DNA of 64,000 bases, from contig CBDCMW010000002.1 of the NCBI GenBank assembly GCA_965219165.1, positions 2,108,001 through 2,172,000 of the forward strand, read 5' to 3'. The translations under genes and the position numbers were made by a program. Under the pieces are notes generated by a model. The model made no database searches and was not told where the DNA came from. It saw nothing but the letters and a program-made list of their open reading frames with translations. This document shows positions 15,857 to 28,233 of the stretch, in pieces (within the stretch, counting starts at the first letter, position 1; each line of letters begins with the position of its first letter). The stretch comes from Aldehydirespirator sp965219165. Lineage in GTDB: Bacteria; Actinomycetota; Acidimicrobiia; Acidimicrobiales; Aldehydirespiratoraceae.

Positions 15857-17631
15857 ACGCGGACGAGAGAGTCGTCTGCTGGGGTAGAAGTCACTTCGGG
15901 GCGGTGGTGCCAGAAGGACGCTTCAGCGACGTATCGAGTGGCGGGTTGCTCTCATGTGCACGGCGACTCCACGAGACGGTCGCCTGCTGGGGCGCCAACA
16001 CGGAGGTCGAGACGGTCCCCGAGGGTCGGTTCGAGGCCCTGAGCACCGGCTTCAGCCACGCCTGCGGGCTTCGCGGCGACCAGACGATCGTCTGTTGGGG
16101 CCATCAGTTGGGCGAGTCAGTTCAAGACATTGTCGACCAGACGCCCGCCGGCAGGTTCAAGTCGGTCAGCGCCGGCTCCCGGCACTCGTGCGGTCTGCGA
16201 GTCGACGAGACCGTTGTCTGCTGGGGCAGCCCCAACCTCTCGGGAGAGATCGACAGTCCGTCCGGAAGGTTCGACGCCCTGTCGGTCGGAGGAGGCCACG
16301 CCTGCGGGGTCCGGGAGGACGGAGAGGTCTACTGCTGGGGCCGCAACTCCAGAGGCGAGGCTCAGGCACCGGCTGGCCCCTTCATCTCCGTGACGGCCGG
16401 CGATGAGCACACATGCGGATTGCGCCAGGACGGCACGATTGTCTGCTGGGGACACGAGACCGTCGCGCGGCCACCGGGAGTGCGCAGCCCCTACGCGCAG
16501 GATCGTCCCGACCCGGCAGCCTGCCGTGTCTTCGGAACGCCGAGCTTCGTCAGTGCAGGGTTCCCGCGCTACCGGTCGGCCGCGCCCGCGGCAGGCACTG
16601 TGAGGGTGGCGGTGCTGTTCATGGACTTCCCGGACGCGGTCGCGAGCGATTCCACCCACGACGAGATCGGCGAGGGCCTCCGCTACGCCGAGCGCTATCT
16701 GGAGGAAGCCAGCTACGGCGCCCTCGACCTTGAGTTCTCAGCCCTTCATCGATGGCTGCGATCCGAGCATGAGTTCTCCCACTACCTGGTAGAGACCCAG
16801 TTGCGCGACTTTGATTCGGAGGCTGCCCGCTTGGCCGACCCCGAGGTGGACTTCTCTGGGTACGACATCCTCATGACGGTGCTTCCCAGCGACCACTTCA
16901 GCGGCGGCACCGCTATCGGGCCAGTCGTCACAGAGGAGGGGGTCGTCGGCACTTCCGTGCGGATCAACGCCCATCGTCCGATGATTCGCTTCGGCGCTGG
17001 GTCGACCGGACCCCGAGACTGGCGTTGGGTTGCGGCCCACGAGTTGCTGCACACTCTCGGCTTGGCCGACCTGTATCGGATTGACGGCGCACTGGACCTG
17101 ATCGAGGAGCCTCCCGGCAAACTTCGTTTCGAGGCTGAGTTCGGGATCATGGGCCTGAGTAGCTACTTCCTGCTGGACGACGACGATCCGCGCATGCACA
17201 CCTACTTCCGAGGAAATGACGGAGAGGCGCTGGCGTGGAGCCGCTGGCAGCTCGGCTGGCTCAATGCCGATCAGATCCACTGCGTCACCGAAGACGCGAC
17301 CGTCGCGCTCAGGCCCGTCGCTCGGAACCCCGGAAGCGGAACAGCCATGGCCGCGGTTCCCTTGACCGCCAACGAGGCGATCGCCATTGAGAGCCGCCGC
17401 TCGATCGGCCGCGACGTAGCGCGCCTCCTCGAAGAGGGCGTCCTCGTGTACACCGTGAACGCCTCGGTCCAGACGGGCCACCTGCCGATCAAGGTGGTCG
17501 GAGTACCCGACGAGGGCTTCCCGGTCCTTCAGGTCGGTGAGAGCGTCACGGTGCGGGGGTACACGATCACTGTGGTAGCCGACGACGGCGAGACCCACAC
17601 CGTCAGCATCACCAGAACCGGCGACGGCTAG
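15823..17631 (+). CDS. RCC1-repeat plus M6-like metalloprotease part of the frameshifted exoprotein
   Basis: Continuation of the SLH gene in another frame. Six RCC1-type repeats (for example SAGDRHTCAVDADERVVCWG) form a likely beta-propeller. They are followed by a metzincin protease domain with the zinc motif HELLHTLGLAD at 17038-17070 (HExxHxxGxxD, as in M6 proteases) and a probable Met-turn FGIMGLSSY. Repaired, the protein would be about 829 aa: secreted, wall-anchored and proteolytic. The GTG at 15823 is only a nominal start, since without the upstream part there is no signal peptide. Confidence 0.7.
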   Translation: MSAGDRHTCAVDADERVVCWGRSHFGAVVPEGRFSDVSSGGLLSCARRLHETVACWGANTEVETVPEGRFEALSTGFSHACGLRGDQTIVCWGHQLGESVQDIVDQTPAGRFKSVSAGSRHSCGLRVDETVVCWGSPNLSGEIDSPSGRFDALSVGGGHACGVREDGEVYCWGRNSRGEAQAPAGPFISVTAGDEHTCGLRQDGTIVCWGHETVARPPGVRSPYAQDRPDPAACRVFGTPSFVSAGFPRYRSAAPAAGTVRVAVLFMDFPDAVASDSTHDEIGEGLRYAERYLEEASYGALDLEFSALHRWLRSEHEFSHYLVETQLRDFDSEAARLADPEVDFSGYDILMTVLPSDHFSGGTAIGPVVTEEGVVGTSVRINAHRPMIRFGAGSTGPRDWRWVAAHELLHTLGLADLYRIDGALDLIEEPPGKLRFEAEFGIMGLSSYFLLDDDDPRMHTYFRGNDGEALAWSRWQLGWLNADQIHCVTEDATVALRPVARNPGSGTAMAAVPLTANEAIAIESRRSIGRDVARLLEEGVLVYTVNASVQTGHLPIKVVGVPDEGFPVLQVGESVTVRGYTITVVADDGETHTVSITRTGDG

Positions 17632-17673
17632 CACCCCAATCGCCCGGCAGGGCGCGCCGGTAGCGTCACGGCC

Positions 17674-18815
17674 ATGAACTCACACGGATCCATCTCGTCG
17701 TGGGATGACTTCCCGGTCCATCAGACCTCCGAGTACGTGCGCCATCCGGCCACCTCGGACCGCAACTTCTACGACCGCTACTACTTCAACCTGCACCCGT
17801 CCAGCGGCGACTACTTCGCCATCTTCGGGCTGGGCCAGTACCCCAACCTGGGCACCACCGACGCCTACCTGGCGGTCACCCGCGGCGACGACCACTTCGT
17901 GGTGCGGGCCAGCAAGCCCCTCACCGACCGGGCCGACATCTCGGTCGGGCCCGTGCGCATCGAGGTGATCGAGCCGCTGCGCAAGCTGCGGGTGATCGTC
18001 GAGCCCAACCGGCCCGCCGACTCGCAGCTGGCCATGGACGTCACCTGGACCGCGCCCGTCGACCCCTTCGAGGAGCCCCGCCAGTTCCTGCGGGCCCGGG
18101 GCACGGTCGTGTTCAACACGCAGCGGTTCGCCCAGCTCGGCCGATGGGAGGGCACCCTCACCGTGGACGGGACCGACATCGCGGTCACCCCGGACCGCTG
18201 CGGCGGGGCCCGCGACCGGTCCTGGGGCGTGCGGCCCGTCGGCGAGAAGCAGCCCGACGGCATCCGCCAGACGATCTCGACACTGGCCGGCATGTGGAAC
18301 TACATGCCCGCCGACTACGGAGACCACTGGGTCATCTACCTGTGCCACGAGGAGCCCGACGGCAACAGGACCATGCAGACCGGCATGAGAGTCTGGACCG
18401 ACCCCGACCGGCCCAGCGACGTGCTCGGGCGCCCCGAATGGTCCCACGGCACCATCAGCGGCACCCGCCTCCTCGCCGGGTCGCACATCAGCTTCCCGGA
18501 CGCCCCGGGCGGGCCCATCACGGTGCGCGTCGAGCCGCTGGCCACCAACTTCATCTCCATCGGCGCGGGCTACGGCGTCGAGCCTGACTGGCGCCACGGC
18601 ATGTGGCAGGGAGAGGAACTCTTGGAGCAGGCCTTGGCCTACAAGGTGAGCGAGATACGGGCGCTGGGCCAGTACGGGGTGGTGGACTCGGTGGCCCGCT
18701 TCACCTACGACGACCCGGTCGCGGCCCGCAGGAGGGCTACGGCCTCTACGAGCACGGCTTCTTCGGCCCCTTCCCCAAGCTGGGCCTCACCGACCGGGGC
18801 GACCTCTTCCCGTAA
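17674..18815 (+). CDS. conserved hypothetical protein, frameshifted near the C-terminus
   Basis: A soluble beta-rich protein of about 380 aa. It has no motif I can assign, but resembles an actinobacterial hypothetical family (starts SSWDDFPVHQTSEYV and contains FYDRYYFNLHP and RCGGARDRSWGVRPVGE). Translation in the starting frame becomes unrelated after FTYDDPVAAR at about 18725. The natural ending GYGLYEHGFFGPFPKLG continues in another frame to the TAA at 18815. One missing C before CAGGAGG would explain it. Function unknown. Confidence 0.6.
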
Positions 18816-18891
18816 CCCCGCCCGCGGCCTCCGAGTAGGGCTTGCGTCCGGCTTACTCGCCGTTCTGCGTTGCGGGTAGATTGCAGCATTG

Positions 18892-21772
<2,881 letters not shown>

Positions 21773-21774
<2 letters not shown>

Positions 21775-21880
21775 AGGCCGAGCGGATGGGCCCCAGTTCA
21801 TGAGGATCGTTGCAGCCGCTGAGCGAGGCCGTGGCCCGAGCGGTCCGTGAGCGCAGCGAACAGGAGCGGGAAACGAGACG
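21773..21880 (+). repeat. dispersed repeat, copy A (after gcvP)
   Basis: Sense-oriented copy beginning AGAGGCCGAGCGGAT directly on the gcvP stop and continuing to the conserved core GCCCGAGCGGTCCGTGAGCG (21835-21854), then AGCGAACAGGAGCGGGAAAC. The core matches copies B to E closely. It occupies most of the 205-nt gap before the enoyl-CoA hydratase gene. Confidence 0.85.
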
Positions 21881-21979
21881 CTGCATCGCGAGGCGGTGAC
21901 ACCTGTCCGCGCGGTCCCATAGGCTCTCGAGGGCTGAGACGCCCGGCCCTGGCCTCCGCCTCATAGAGGAAGTCCCACC

Positions 21980-22777
21980 ATGCCCGACGCCCTAGTCGAA
22001 CGCGACGGTCACGTGATGATCGTCACCATGAACCGGCCGGCGCGCATGAACGCCATCAGCGGCCCGATGCTCGTCCGCATGTACGACGCCTACGAGGAGG
22101 CCTCCGCCGATCCTGACGTGCGCTGCATCGTGGTGACCGGGGCGGGAGGCAATTTCTGCTCGGGCGCGGACCTGAGGGCCATGGCCGGCGACGCTGCCGA
22201 CAGCGACCCGCTCGACACCCGGGCCCGCATGGCTACCGACCCCGACATCGTGTACAAGGCCCTGTTCCGCCACTACCGGCCGACCAAGCCGATCGTGGCG
22301 GCAGTGGAGGGCGTGGCCATTGCGGGCGGCACCGAACTCCTGCAGGCCATGGAGATCCGGGTGGCCTCCGAGTCGGCTCGCTTCGGGGTGAGCGAGGCCC
22401 GGTGGTCGCTGTACCCGATGGCGGGCTCGGCAGCGCGCCTGCCCCGCCAGATCCCCTACACCCACGCGGCGGAGATCCTGCTCACTGGCAAGCACATCGG
22501 TGCGGCCGAGGCCCTCCAGATCGGTCTGATCGGCCATGTGGTGCCCGACGGGCAGGCTCTGGAGAAGGCTCTGGAGATCGCCCGGGTGGTGGCGGCCAAC
22601 GGTCCATTGGCCACCGCGGCGATCATCCGCACGCTGCACGAGTGCGACGGCATGGAGCTCGACGACGCCCTGCGCCACGAGTGGGACTACGGGCAGGCGG
22701 TGTTCCGCTCCAACGACGCCAAGGAGGGCCCGCGGGCGTTCACCGAGAAGCGGACGCCCAACTTCACCGGCACCTGA
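21980..22777 (+). CDS. enoyl-CoA hydratase/isomerase family protein
   Basis: Crotonase-fold acyl-CoA enzyme, 265 aa. The oxyanion-hole segments are FCSGADLRAMAGD and EGVAIAGGTELLQAMEIRVA, and the C-terminal NFTGT is typical of actinobacterial EchA proteins. It resembles crotonase-family paralogues whose substrate is not fixed by sequence, so a fatty-acid or side-chain degradation role is only probable. An AGGAAG ribosome site precedes the ATG. Confidence 0.9.
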   Translation: MPDALVERDGHVMIVTMNRPARMNAISGPMLVRMYDAYEEASADPDVRCIVVTGAGGNFCSGADLRAMAGDAADSDPLDTRARMATDPDIVYKALFRHYRPTKPIVAAVEGVAIAGGTELLQAMEIRVASESARFGVSEARWSLYPMAGSAARLPRQIPYTHAAEILLTGKHIGAAEALQIGLIGHVVPDGQALEKALEIARVVAANGPLATAAIIRTLHECDGMELDDALRHEWDYGQAVFRSNDAKEGPRAFTEKRTPNFTGT

Positions 22778-22830
22778 CCCCGACGGCGGGGCTGGGGCCT
22801 GCCGCGGCCGGCGATAGGGTGCCGCGTTCG

Positions 22831-24192
22831 ATGCGGAGCTTCGACCTGCTGATCATCGGCTCGGGATCGGGCAACTCGGTCATAGGGCCAGAGCACGACG
22901 GCTGGGACATTGCCATCGCGGAGCACGGCCTGTTCGGCGGCACCTGCCTCAACGTCGGCTGTATCCCGTCCAAGATGTTCGTGTACGCGGCCGATGTGGC
23001 CGCGCTGGCCGCCGACTCGGAGCGCTTGGGCGTTCACACCCGCTTCGACGGGGTCGACTGGCCGGCAGTACGCGACCGCATCTTCGGCCGGATCGACCCG
23101 ATTGCCGAGAGCGGGCGCCTGTACAGGCAGGAAATGCCCAACGTGACCGTTTACACCAGCACGGCTCGCTTCGTCGGACCCCGCACCGTGGCAGTTGGAG
23201 ACGAGACGATCACTGCGGAGCGGATCGTGGTCGCGGCCGGGGCCCGTCCCGCCCTTCCCGACGTGGGTGGCCTCGCCGGCTGCGGCTACCACACCTCCGA
23301 CACCATCATGCGACTCGACGCTCTCCCCGAGCGGCTGCTGGTGCTCGGCGGGGGCTACATCGCGGCCGAGCTGGGCTCGGTGATGGGCGCCTTCGGCTCG
23401 GAGGTGACCTTCGTGCTGCGGGGTGACATCTTCCTGCGCCAAGAGGACGACGACATCCGCGAGCGCTTCACCGCTTCCTTGTGCCGTCGTTTCGATGTGC
23501 GCCTCAACACGCGGGTGCTGGCGGCCCGCCGCGACGGTGCCGAGGTCGTGCTCGACGTGCAGGGCGACGAGGGCGGTCGCACTGAGTTGCGAGCCGACGA
23601 GCTGCTGGTGGCCACCGGCCGGATACCCAACGGCGACCGGCTGGAGGTGGCCGCCGGAGGGATCGCCACTGACCGCGCCGGCTATGTGGTCACCGACGAC
23701 CAGCGCCGCACCACAGCCGAGGGCGTGTGGGCTCTGGGCGACGTCACCAACCCGGTGCAGCTCAAGCACGCCGCCAACCACGAGGCCAGGGTGGTGCGAC
23801 ACAACCTGTCAGATCCCGACGACCCGGCCCGCGTCGATGACCGCTTCGTTCCCCACGCGGTGTTCGGCCATCCCCAGGTGGCCAGCGTCGGCCTCACGGA
23901 GCGGGAGTGCCGGGAGCAGGGCCTCCCCTACCGCAGCCACGTGCAGCCCTTCAGCTCGGCCGCCTACGGCTGGGCCATGGAGGACACCGAGAGCGCAGTC
24001 AAGGTGATCGCGCACTCCGACACCCGCCGCCTGCTGGGAGCCCACATCATCGGCCCGCAGGCGTCCACGTTGATCCAGCAGCTCATCCAGGGAATGCACT
24101 TCGACCTGACCGTGGACCAGATGGCCCGCCACCAGTACTACATCCACCCGGCCCTGCCCGAAGTAGTCGAGCAGGCCCTCCTCGAGCTCTAG
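22831..24192 (+). CDS. mtr: mycothione reductase
   Basis: NADPH flavoprotein disulfide reductase that recycles oxidised mycothiol. Its 453 aa include an FAD motif (DLLIIGSGSGNSVI), the redox disulfide GGTCLNVGCIPSKMFVYAA, an NADPH motif (VLGGGYIAAELGSV), and the dimer-interface end HPALPEVVEQALL carrying the catalytic His. The unusual GSGSGNS and FVYAADVA features favour mycothione reductase over lipoamide dehydrogenase. A longer frame is open upstream but overlaps echA; the ATG at 22831 gives the proper FAD start. Confidence 0.88.
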   Translation: MRSFDLLIIGSGSGNSVIGPEHDGWDIAIAEHGLFGGTCLNVGCIPSKMFVYAADVAALAADSERLGVHTRFDGVDWPAVRDRIFGRIDPIAESGRLYRQEMPNVTVYTSTARFVGPRTVAVGDETITAERIVVAAGARPALPDVGGLAGCGYHTSDTIMRLDALPERLLVLGGGYIAAELGSVMGAFGSEVTFVLRGDIFLRQEDDDIRERFTASLCRRFDVRLNTRVLAARRDGAEVVLDVQGDEGGRTELRADELLVATGRIPNGDRLEVAAGGIATDRAGYVVTDDQRRTTAEGVWALGDVTNPVQLKHAANHEARVVRHNLSDPDDPARVDDRFVPHAVFGHPQVASVGLTERECREQGLPYRSHVQPFSSAAYGWAMEDTESAVKVIAHSDTRRLLGAHIIGPQASTLIQQLIQGMHFDLTVDQMARHQYYIHPALPEVVEQALLEL

Positions 24193-24229
24193 GGCAAGCC
24201 CTGCCCGGGCGGTCCGTATGCTGGGGTGC

Positions 24230-25336
24230 ATGGCCAGCACGTTCGGCACCCTGTTCCGGGTCACCACGTTCGGCGAGTCGCATGGCGGCGCCGTGGGCGT
24301 GGTGGTCGACGGCTGCCCGCCCAGGCTGGCCCTCGACCCGTCGGACGTGCAGGCCGACCTGGACCGCCGGCGTCCGGGCCAGAGCAGGCTGGTCACCCAG
24401 CGCGCCGAGTCCGACACCGCCGAGATCCTGTCGGGCACCTTCGGCGGCTACACCACCGGCACTCCCATCGCGATCCTGGTGCGCAACGCCGACGCCCGTC
24501 CCGAGGCCTACGAGCACCTGCGCGACGTCTACCGGCCCTCCCACGCCGACTACACCTACGACGCCAAGTACGGCTTCCGCGACTGGACCGGCGGAGGGCG
24601 GGCGTCGGCGCGTGAGACCGTCGGGCGCGTCGCCGCGGCCGCCATCGCACGCAGGCTGCTGCACGCCGCGGCGGGCGTCGAGGTGCTGGGTTGGGTGCAG
24701 TCGGTGCGCGACATCGAAGCCGCCGCCGATCCGGCCGCATTGACGCGCGAGGACGTGGAGGCCGGCCCCACCCGCTGCCCCGACCCGTCCGCAGCGGCCC
24801 TGATGGTCGAGGCCATCGAGGCGGCCCGACGCGACGGCGACTCCCTGGGCGGTGTGGTGGAATGCGTCTGCCGCGGCGTGCCCCCCGGTCTCGGCGAGCC
24901 GGTGTTCGACAAGCTCGAAGCGGCCCTGGCCGGTGCCATGCTGTCCCTGCCCGCGGCCAAGGGCTTCGAGATCGGCAGCGGGTTCGGCGGCACCCGTCTC
25001 ACCGGCCTGGCCCACAACGACCCGTTCAGGCCCGACGCGGGCGACGGCATCCGCACTGCGTCCAACCGCTCCGGGGGTGTGCAGGGCGGCATCTCCAACG
25101 GCGAGGACATCGCGGTGCGGGTGGCGTTCAAGCCCACCTCCACCATCGCCTCCGAGCAGCAGACAGTCACCCGCGACGGCGAGGCTGCGACCCTCGCGGC
25201 CCGCGGCCGCCACGACCCGTGCGTGCTGCCGCGCGCCGTGCCCATGGTGGAGGCCATGGCCCTGCTGGTGCTGGCCGACCACTGGCTGCGCCAGAGGGCT
25301 GTGGACGTGCTGCCACCCCTGCCGGAGCGGCCCTGA
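24230..25336 (+). CDS. aroC: chorismate synthase
   Basis: Converts EPSP to chorismate, the last step of the shikimate pathway, using reduced FMN. The 368-aa protein shows family signatures in order: TFGESHGGAVGVVVDG, RRRPGQSRLVTQR (phosphate binding), GGGRASARETVGRVAAAAIA and SNRSGGVQGGISNGEDI. The ATG at 24230 (MASTFGTLFRV) is used rather than a start four codons earlier. It stands alone here, without other aro genes. Confidence 0.97.
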   Translation: MASTFGTLFRVTTFGESHGGAVGVVVDGCPPRLALDPSDVQADLDRRRPGQSRLVTQRAESDTAEILSGTFGGYTTGTPIAILVRNADARPEAYEHLRDVYRPSHADYTYDAKYGFRDWTGGGRASARETVGRVAAAAIARRLLHAAAGVEVLGWVQSVRDIEAAADPAALTREDVEAGPTRCPDPSAAALMVEAIEAARRDGDSLGGVVECVCRGVPPGLGEPVFDKLEAALAGAMLSLPAAKGFEIGSGFGGTRLTGLAHNDPFRPDAGDGIRTASNRSGGVQGGISNGEDIAVRVAFKPTSTIASEQQTVTRDGEAATLAARGRHDPCVLPRAVPMVEAMALLVLADHWLRQRAVDVLPPLPERP

Positions 25337-25343
25337 AGCATTC

Positions 25344-25447
25344 CGTTCCCCGCTCTTGTTCGCTGCGCTCACGGGCCGCTCGGGCCGCGGCCTCGCTCGC
25401 TGTCTTGCCATGTCCCGCGAGCTAGGCCTATCCGCTCGGCCTCTGAG
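25344..25447 (-). repeat. dispersed repeat, copy B (after gcvT)
   Basis: Lies between the convergent aroC and gcvT genes, in sense with gcvT. Read on the minus strand it starts AGAGGCCGAGCGGATAGGCC a few bases past the gcvT stop, then reaches GCCCGAGCGGCCCGTGAGCG and AGCGAACAAGAGCGGG. Same order of blocks as copies A and E. Confidence 0.85.
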
Positions 25448-25453
25448 GCGCGG

Positions 25454-26530
25454 TCAGCGGTGGAAGGGCGGCTTGACCACCTCGGCCGGCAGATCCCGAC
25501 CACGCACGTCGATGACCACCTCGTCGCCGAGGCCGATGTCGGGCGTGAGGAACGCCAAGGCGACGCCCCGGCCCAGCACCGGTGAGAAGTTGCCGCTCGT
25601 GACTGTGCCCACCTCGGCATCGCCCCGCCGGACGGCACAGCCGTCGCGGGGCGGGCGACCCTTCCCGGCCAGCAGGCCGCGCAGTCGCCGCCACGGCCCG
25701 GCCTCGCGCTCGGCCTCCAGCGCGGCCCGGCCCCTGAAGTCGCCCTTGTCCCAGCGCACAACCCAGCCCAGCCCGGCCTGGAGCGGCGTGATGCCGGGAC
25801 CCAGCTCGTGGCCGTGCAGCGGGAGTCCGGCCTCCAGGCGCAGAGTGTCGCGCGCCCCCAAGCCGGCCGGCGAGACGCCTGCGTCGACCAGCCGCTCCCA
25901 GACGGCCGGAGCGTCGTCGACGCCGACCGCCATCTCCACGCCGTCCTCGCCGGTGTAGCCGGTGCCGGCCACCGTTACCGGGATCTCTCCGAAGCGGCCG
26001 GCCGCAACCTTGAACCGGCCCACCGAGGCGACCTCTTCGCCGCCCGCGGCCGCGAGCCGGGACCGGGCCTCGGGACCCTGGACCGCGATCACGGCCCGGT
26101 CAGCGGTCACGTCCGCTGTGACGAGGTCACCCGACTCCTCCCGCAGGGCGCCGACGACCCGGTCGGTGTTGGAGGCGTTCGGCATCACGTCGAAACGGTC
26201 GGGGCCGACCCACCACACGATGATGTCGTCGAGCACCGACGCATCCGCCCGGTCGAGCAGGTGGGTGTACTGCGCCGACCCGATCCCGACCCGGTCCAAG
26301 TCGTTGGTCAGCGTCCGCTGCAGGGCGCGATGCGCGCCGCTGCCGGCCACCCGCACCGTTCCCAGGTGCGACACGTCGAAGGCGGCTGCGCCCGTGCGGC
26401 AGGCCATGTGCTCGGCCACCGTGCCGGTCTCGTATTGCAGCGGCATGTCCCAACCGCCGAATGGCACCAGCTTGGCCCCGGCCTGCACATGCACGTCGCG
26501 CAGAGGCGACTGTCGAAGGTCTTCAGCCAT
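25454..26530 (-). CDS. gcvT: glycine cleavage aminomethyltransferase, T protein
   Basis: Transfers the methylene group from aminomethyl-lipoyl GcvH to tetrahydrofolate. The 358-aa protein contains LVPFGGWDMPLQYETGTVAEH, FDVSHLGTVRV, GYTGEDGVEM and GARDTLRLEAGLPLHGHELG, all GcvT hallmarks. It starts at the ATG at 26530; an upstream extension of the frame belongs to the neighbouring small gene. gcvP and gcvH are nearby on separate transcripts. Confidence 0.95.
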   Translation of the reverse strand: MAEDLRQSPLRDVHVQAGAKLVPFGGWDMPLQYETGTVAEHMACRTGAAAFDVSHLGTVRVAGSGAHRALQRTLTNDLDRVGIGSAQYTHLLDRADASVLDDIIVWWVGPDRFDVMPNASNTDRVVGALREESGDLVTADVTADRAVIAVQGPEARSRLAAAGGEEVASVGRFKVAAGRFGEIPVTVAGTGYTGEDGVEMAVGVDDAPAVWERLVDAGVSPAGLGARDTLRLEAGLPLHGHELGPGITPLQAGLGWVVRWDKGDFRGRAALEAEREAGPWRRLRGLLAGKGRPPRDGCAVRRGDAEVGTVTSGNFSPVLGRGVALAFLTPDIGLGDEVVIDVRGRDLPAEVVKPPFHR

Positions 26531-26541
26531 GTCGATCCGGT

Positions 26542-26862
26542 TCAGGCGGCGACAGCGAGGCCGTACTTGCGGCCGATCCACTCCATGTCTCGACGGTTCA
26601 AGAGCTTCACTCTGACTTCCGGATAGTTCTCGGCCAGGAGCCTCAGCTTCTGCTTCTTGCGGTTGACCAGGCGCTGCCGCAGCGTGGTGAGCTCTACGTA
26701 GGTGTCGAAGTCGGGCAGATAGAAGTCGGGGGTGAACCCGCACGCGGTGTTGCCGTCGGAGTCTCGCTCGAGCACGAACATGCGCGGCTCGTACTCCCAA
26801 CGGATCCCATAGGAGTCGAGCAGGCCGGCGAAAGCCTGCTCGGAGGGATGGGCGAACGTCAT
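26542..26862 (-). CDS. small PD-(D/E)XK-like domain protein
   Basis: A 106-aa protein containing YGIRWEYEPRMFVLERDSDG, FTPDFYLPDFDTYVELTTLR and VNRKKQKLRLLAENYP. The TPDFYLP...YVEL pattern recalls the restriction-nuclease-like fold, with Asp and Glu placed as in active sites but Thr where the final Lys is expected. I recall similar domains attached or adjacent to hypoxanthine phosphoribosyltransferase in other bacteria; hpt is 1.4 kb away here. The function is unknown, possibly nucleic-acid binding. Confidence 0.65.
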   Translation of the reverse strand: MTFAHPSEQAFAGLLDSYGIRWEYEPRMFVLERDSDGNTACGFTPDFYLPDFDTYVELTTLRQRLVNRKKQKLRLLAENYPEVRVKLLNRRDMEWIGRKYGLAVAA

Positions 26863-26866
26863 CAGG

Positions 26867-27421
<555 letters not shown>

Positions 27422-27630
27422 GATCGGCTCCTTGCTTGTTCCTGATGCGGTGTCGCGGACGACCACCACAGTGACCATCACACCTTGACGATCGCAATGA
27501 CAGCTCCGGAATTACGATGCTGTCACCTGTGGAAACTCTAAGCCGGGAACGGGCGCGAGTCAACCACCGGGCGCTCAACCCCTAACTCCGCAGCCTCAAC
27601 CACGGCCCCGGTACGGGCCGCGCTGGTGCG

Positions 27631-28131
27631 CTACTGGCCGCCGAAATCCTCGGGCGAGACGGAGTCGATGAACTCCTTGAACTGCTCGACGACCTCTTCG
27701 GCCTGCTGCTGCCCCGCCACCGAGACCCCGTCGGTGGTGTAACCCGCCTCCTGGATCACCGCCTCCTCCGCGAAGATCGGCGTTCCGGTGCGGGCCGCGA
27801 GGGCGATGGCGTCCGAGGGGCGGCTCGACAGCACGACGCGGCCGCCGTCGCGCTGCAGGTGCAGCTCTGCGTAGAACGTCTTGTCCCGCAGCTCGGTGAC
27901 CACCACTCGCTCCACGTCGGCTGCCAGTTCGTCGAGCACGTTGCGGAGCAGGTCGTGGGTCATGGGCCGGGGAGTCGCGACGCCGTCGAGGGCGATGGCG
28001 ATGGCGGTCGCCTCGGGAGCTCCGATGAAGATCGGCAGCAGCCGAGCCGACTCGGACATCTCCCGAAGCAGCACGATCGGCGTGTTGGACGGCAGCTCAA
28101 CCCGCACCCCGACTAGCTCCATCTGCTGCAC
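27631..28131 (-). CDS. DUF151 bifunctional nuclease family protein (Rv1829-like)
   Basis: A 166-aa protein of the BFN/DUF151 family: VRVELPSNTPIVLLREMSES, LPIFIGAPEATAIAIALDGV, RPMTHDLLRNVLDEL, and SRPSDAIALAARTGTPIFA. Plant members have nuclease activity; the role of bacterial ones is not settled. Its order relative to MerR genes, FHA protein and gcvH matches the conserved mycobacterial block. A 209-nt gap follows before the next MerR gene, and two dispersed repeat copies lie upstream. Confidence 0.9.
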   Translation of the reverse strand: MQQMELVGVRVELPSNTPIVLLREMSESARLLPIFIGAPEATAIAIALDGVATPRPMTHDLLRNVLDELAADVERVVVTELRDKTFYAELHLQRDGGRVVLSSRPSDAIALAARTGTPIFAEEAVIQEAGYTTDGVSVAGQQQAEEVVEQFKEFIDSVSPEDFGGQ

Positions 28132-28152
28132 GGCGGCATCCTAGCTCGGCCT

Positions 28153-28233
28153 CCCGCCCTTGTTCGCTTCGCTCACGGGCCGCTCGGGAGCGTTCTCCGC
28201 TCTTGTTCGCTTCGCTCACGGGCCGCTCGGGCC
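28153..28233 (-). repeat. dispersed repeat, tandem copies C1 and C2 (after hpt)
   Basis: Two copies of the core, C2 at 28197-28233 and C1 at 28153-28188, both in sense with hpt. On the minus strand each reads CCCGAGCGGCCCGTGAGCG and AAGCGAACAAG. The TGA inside the first copy met by the ribosome (28216-28218) is the hpt stop codon, so the final residues of Hpt (GPSGP) are encoded by the repeat. Confidence 0.85.

Noticed and set aside
18816..18891. Glycine riboswitch upstream of gcvP
   Set aside because: The 76-nt gap is too short and lacks the conserved glycine aptamer core.
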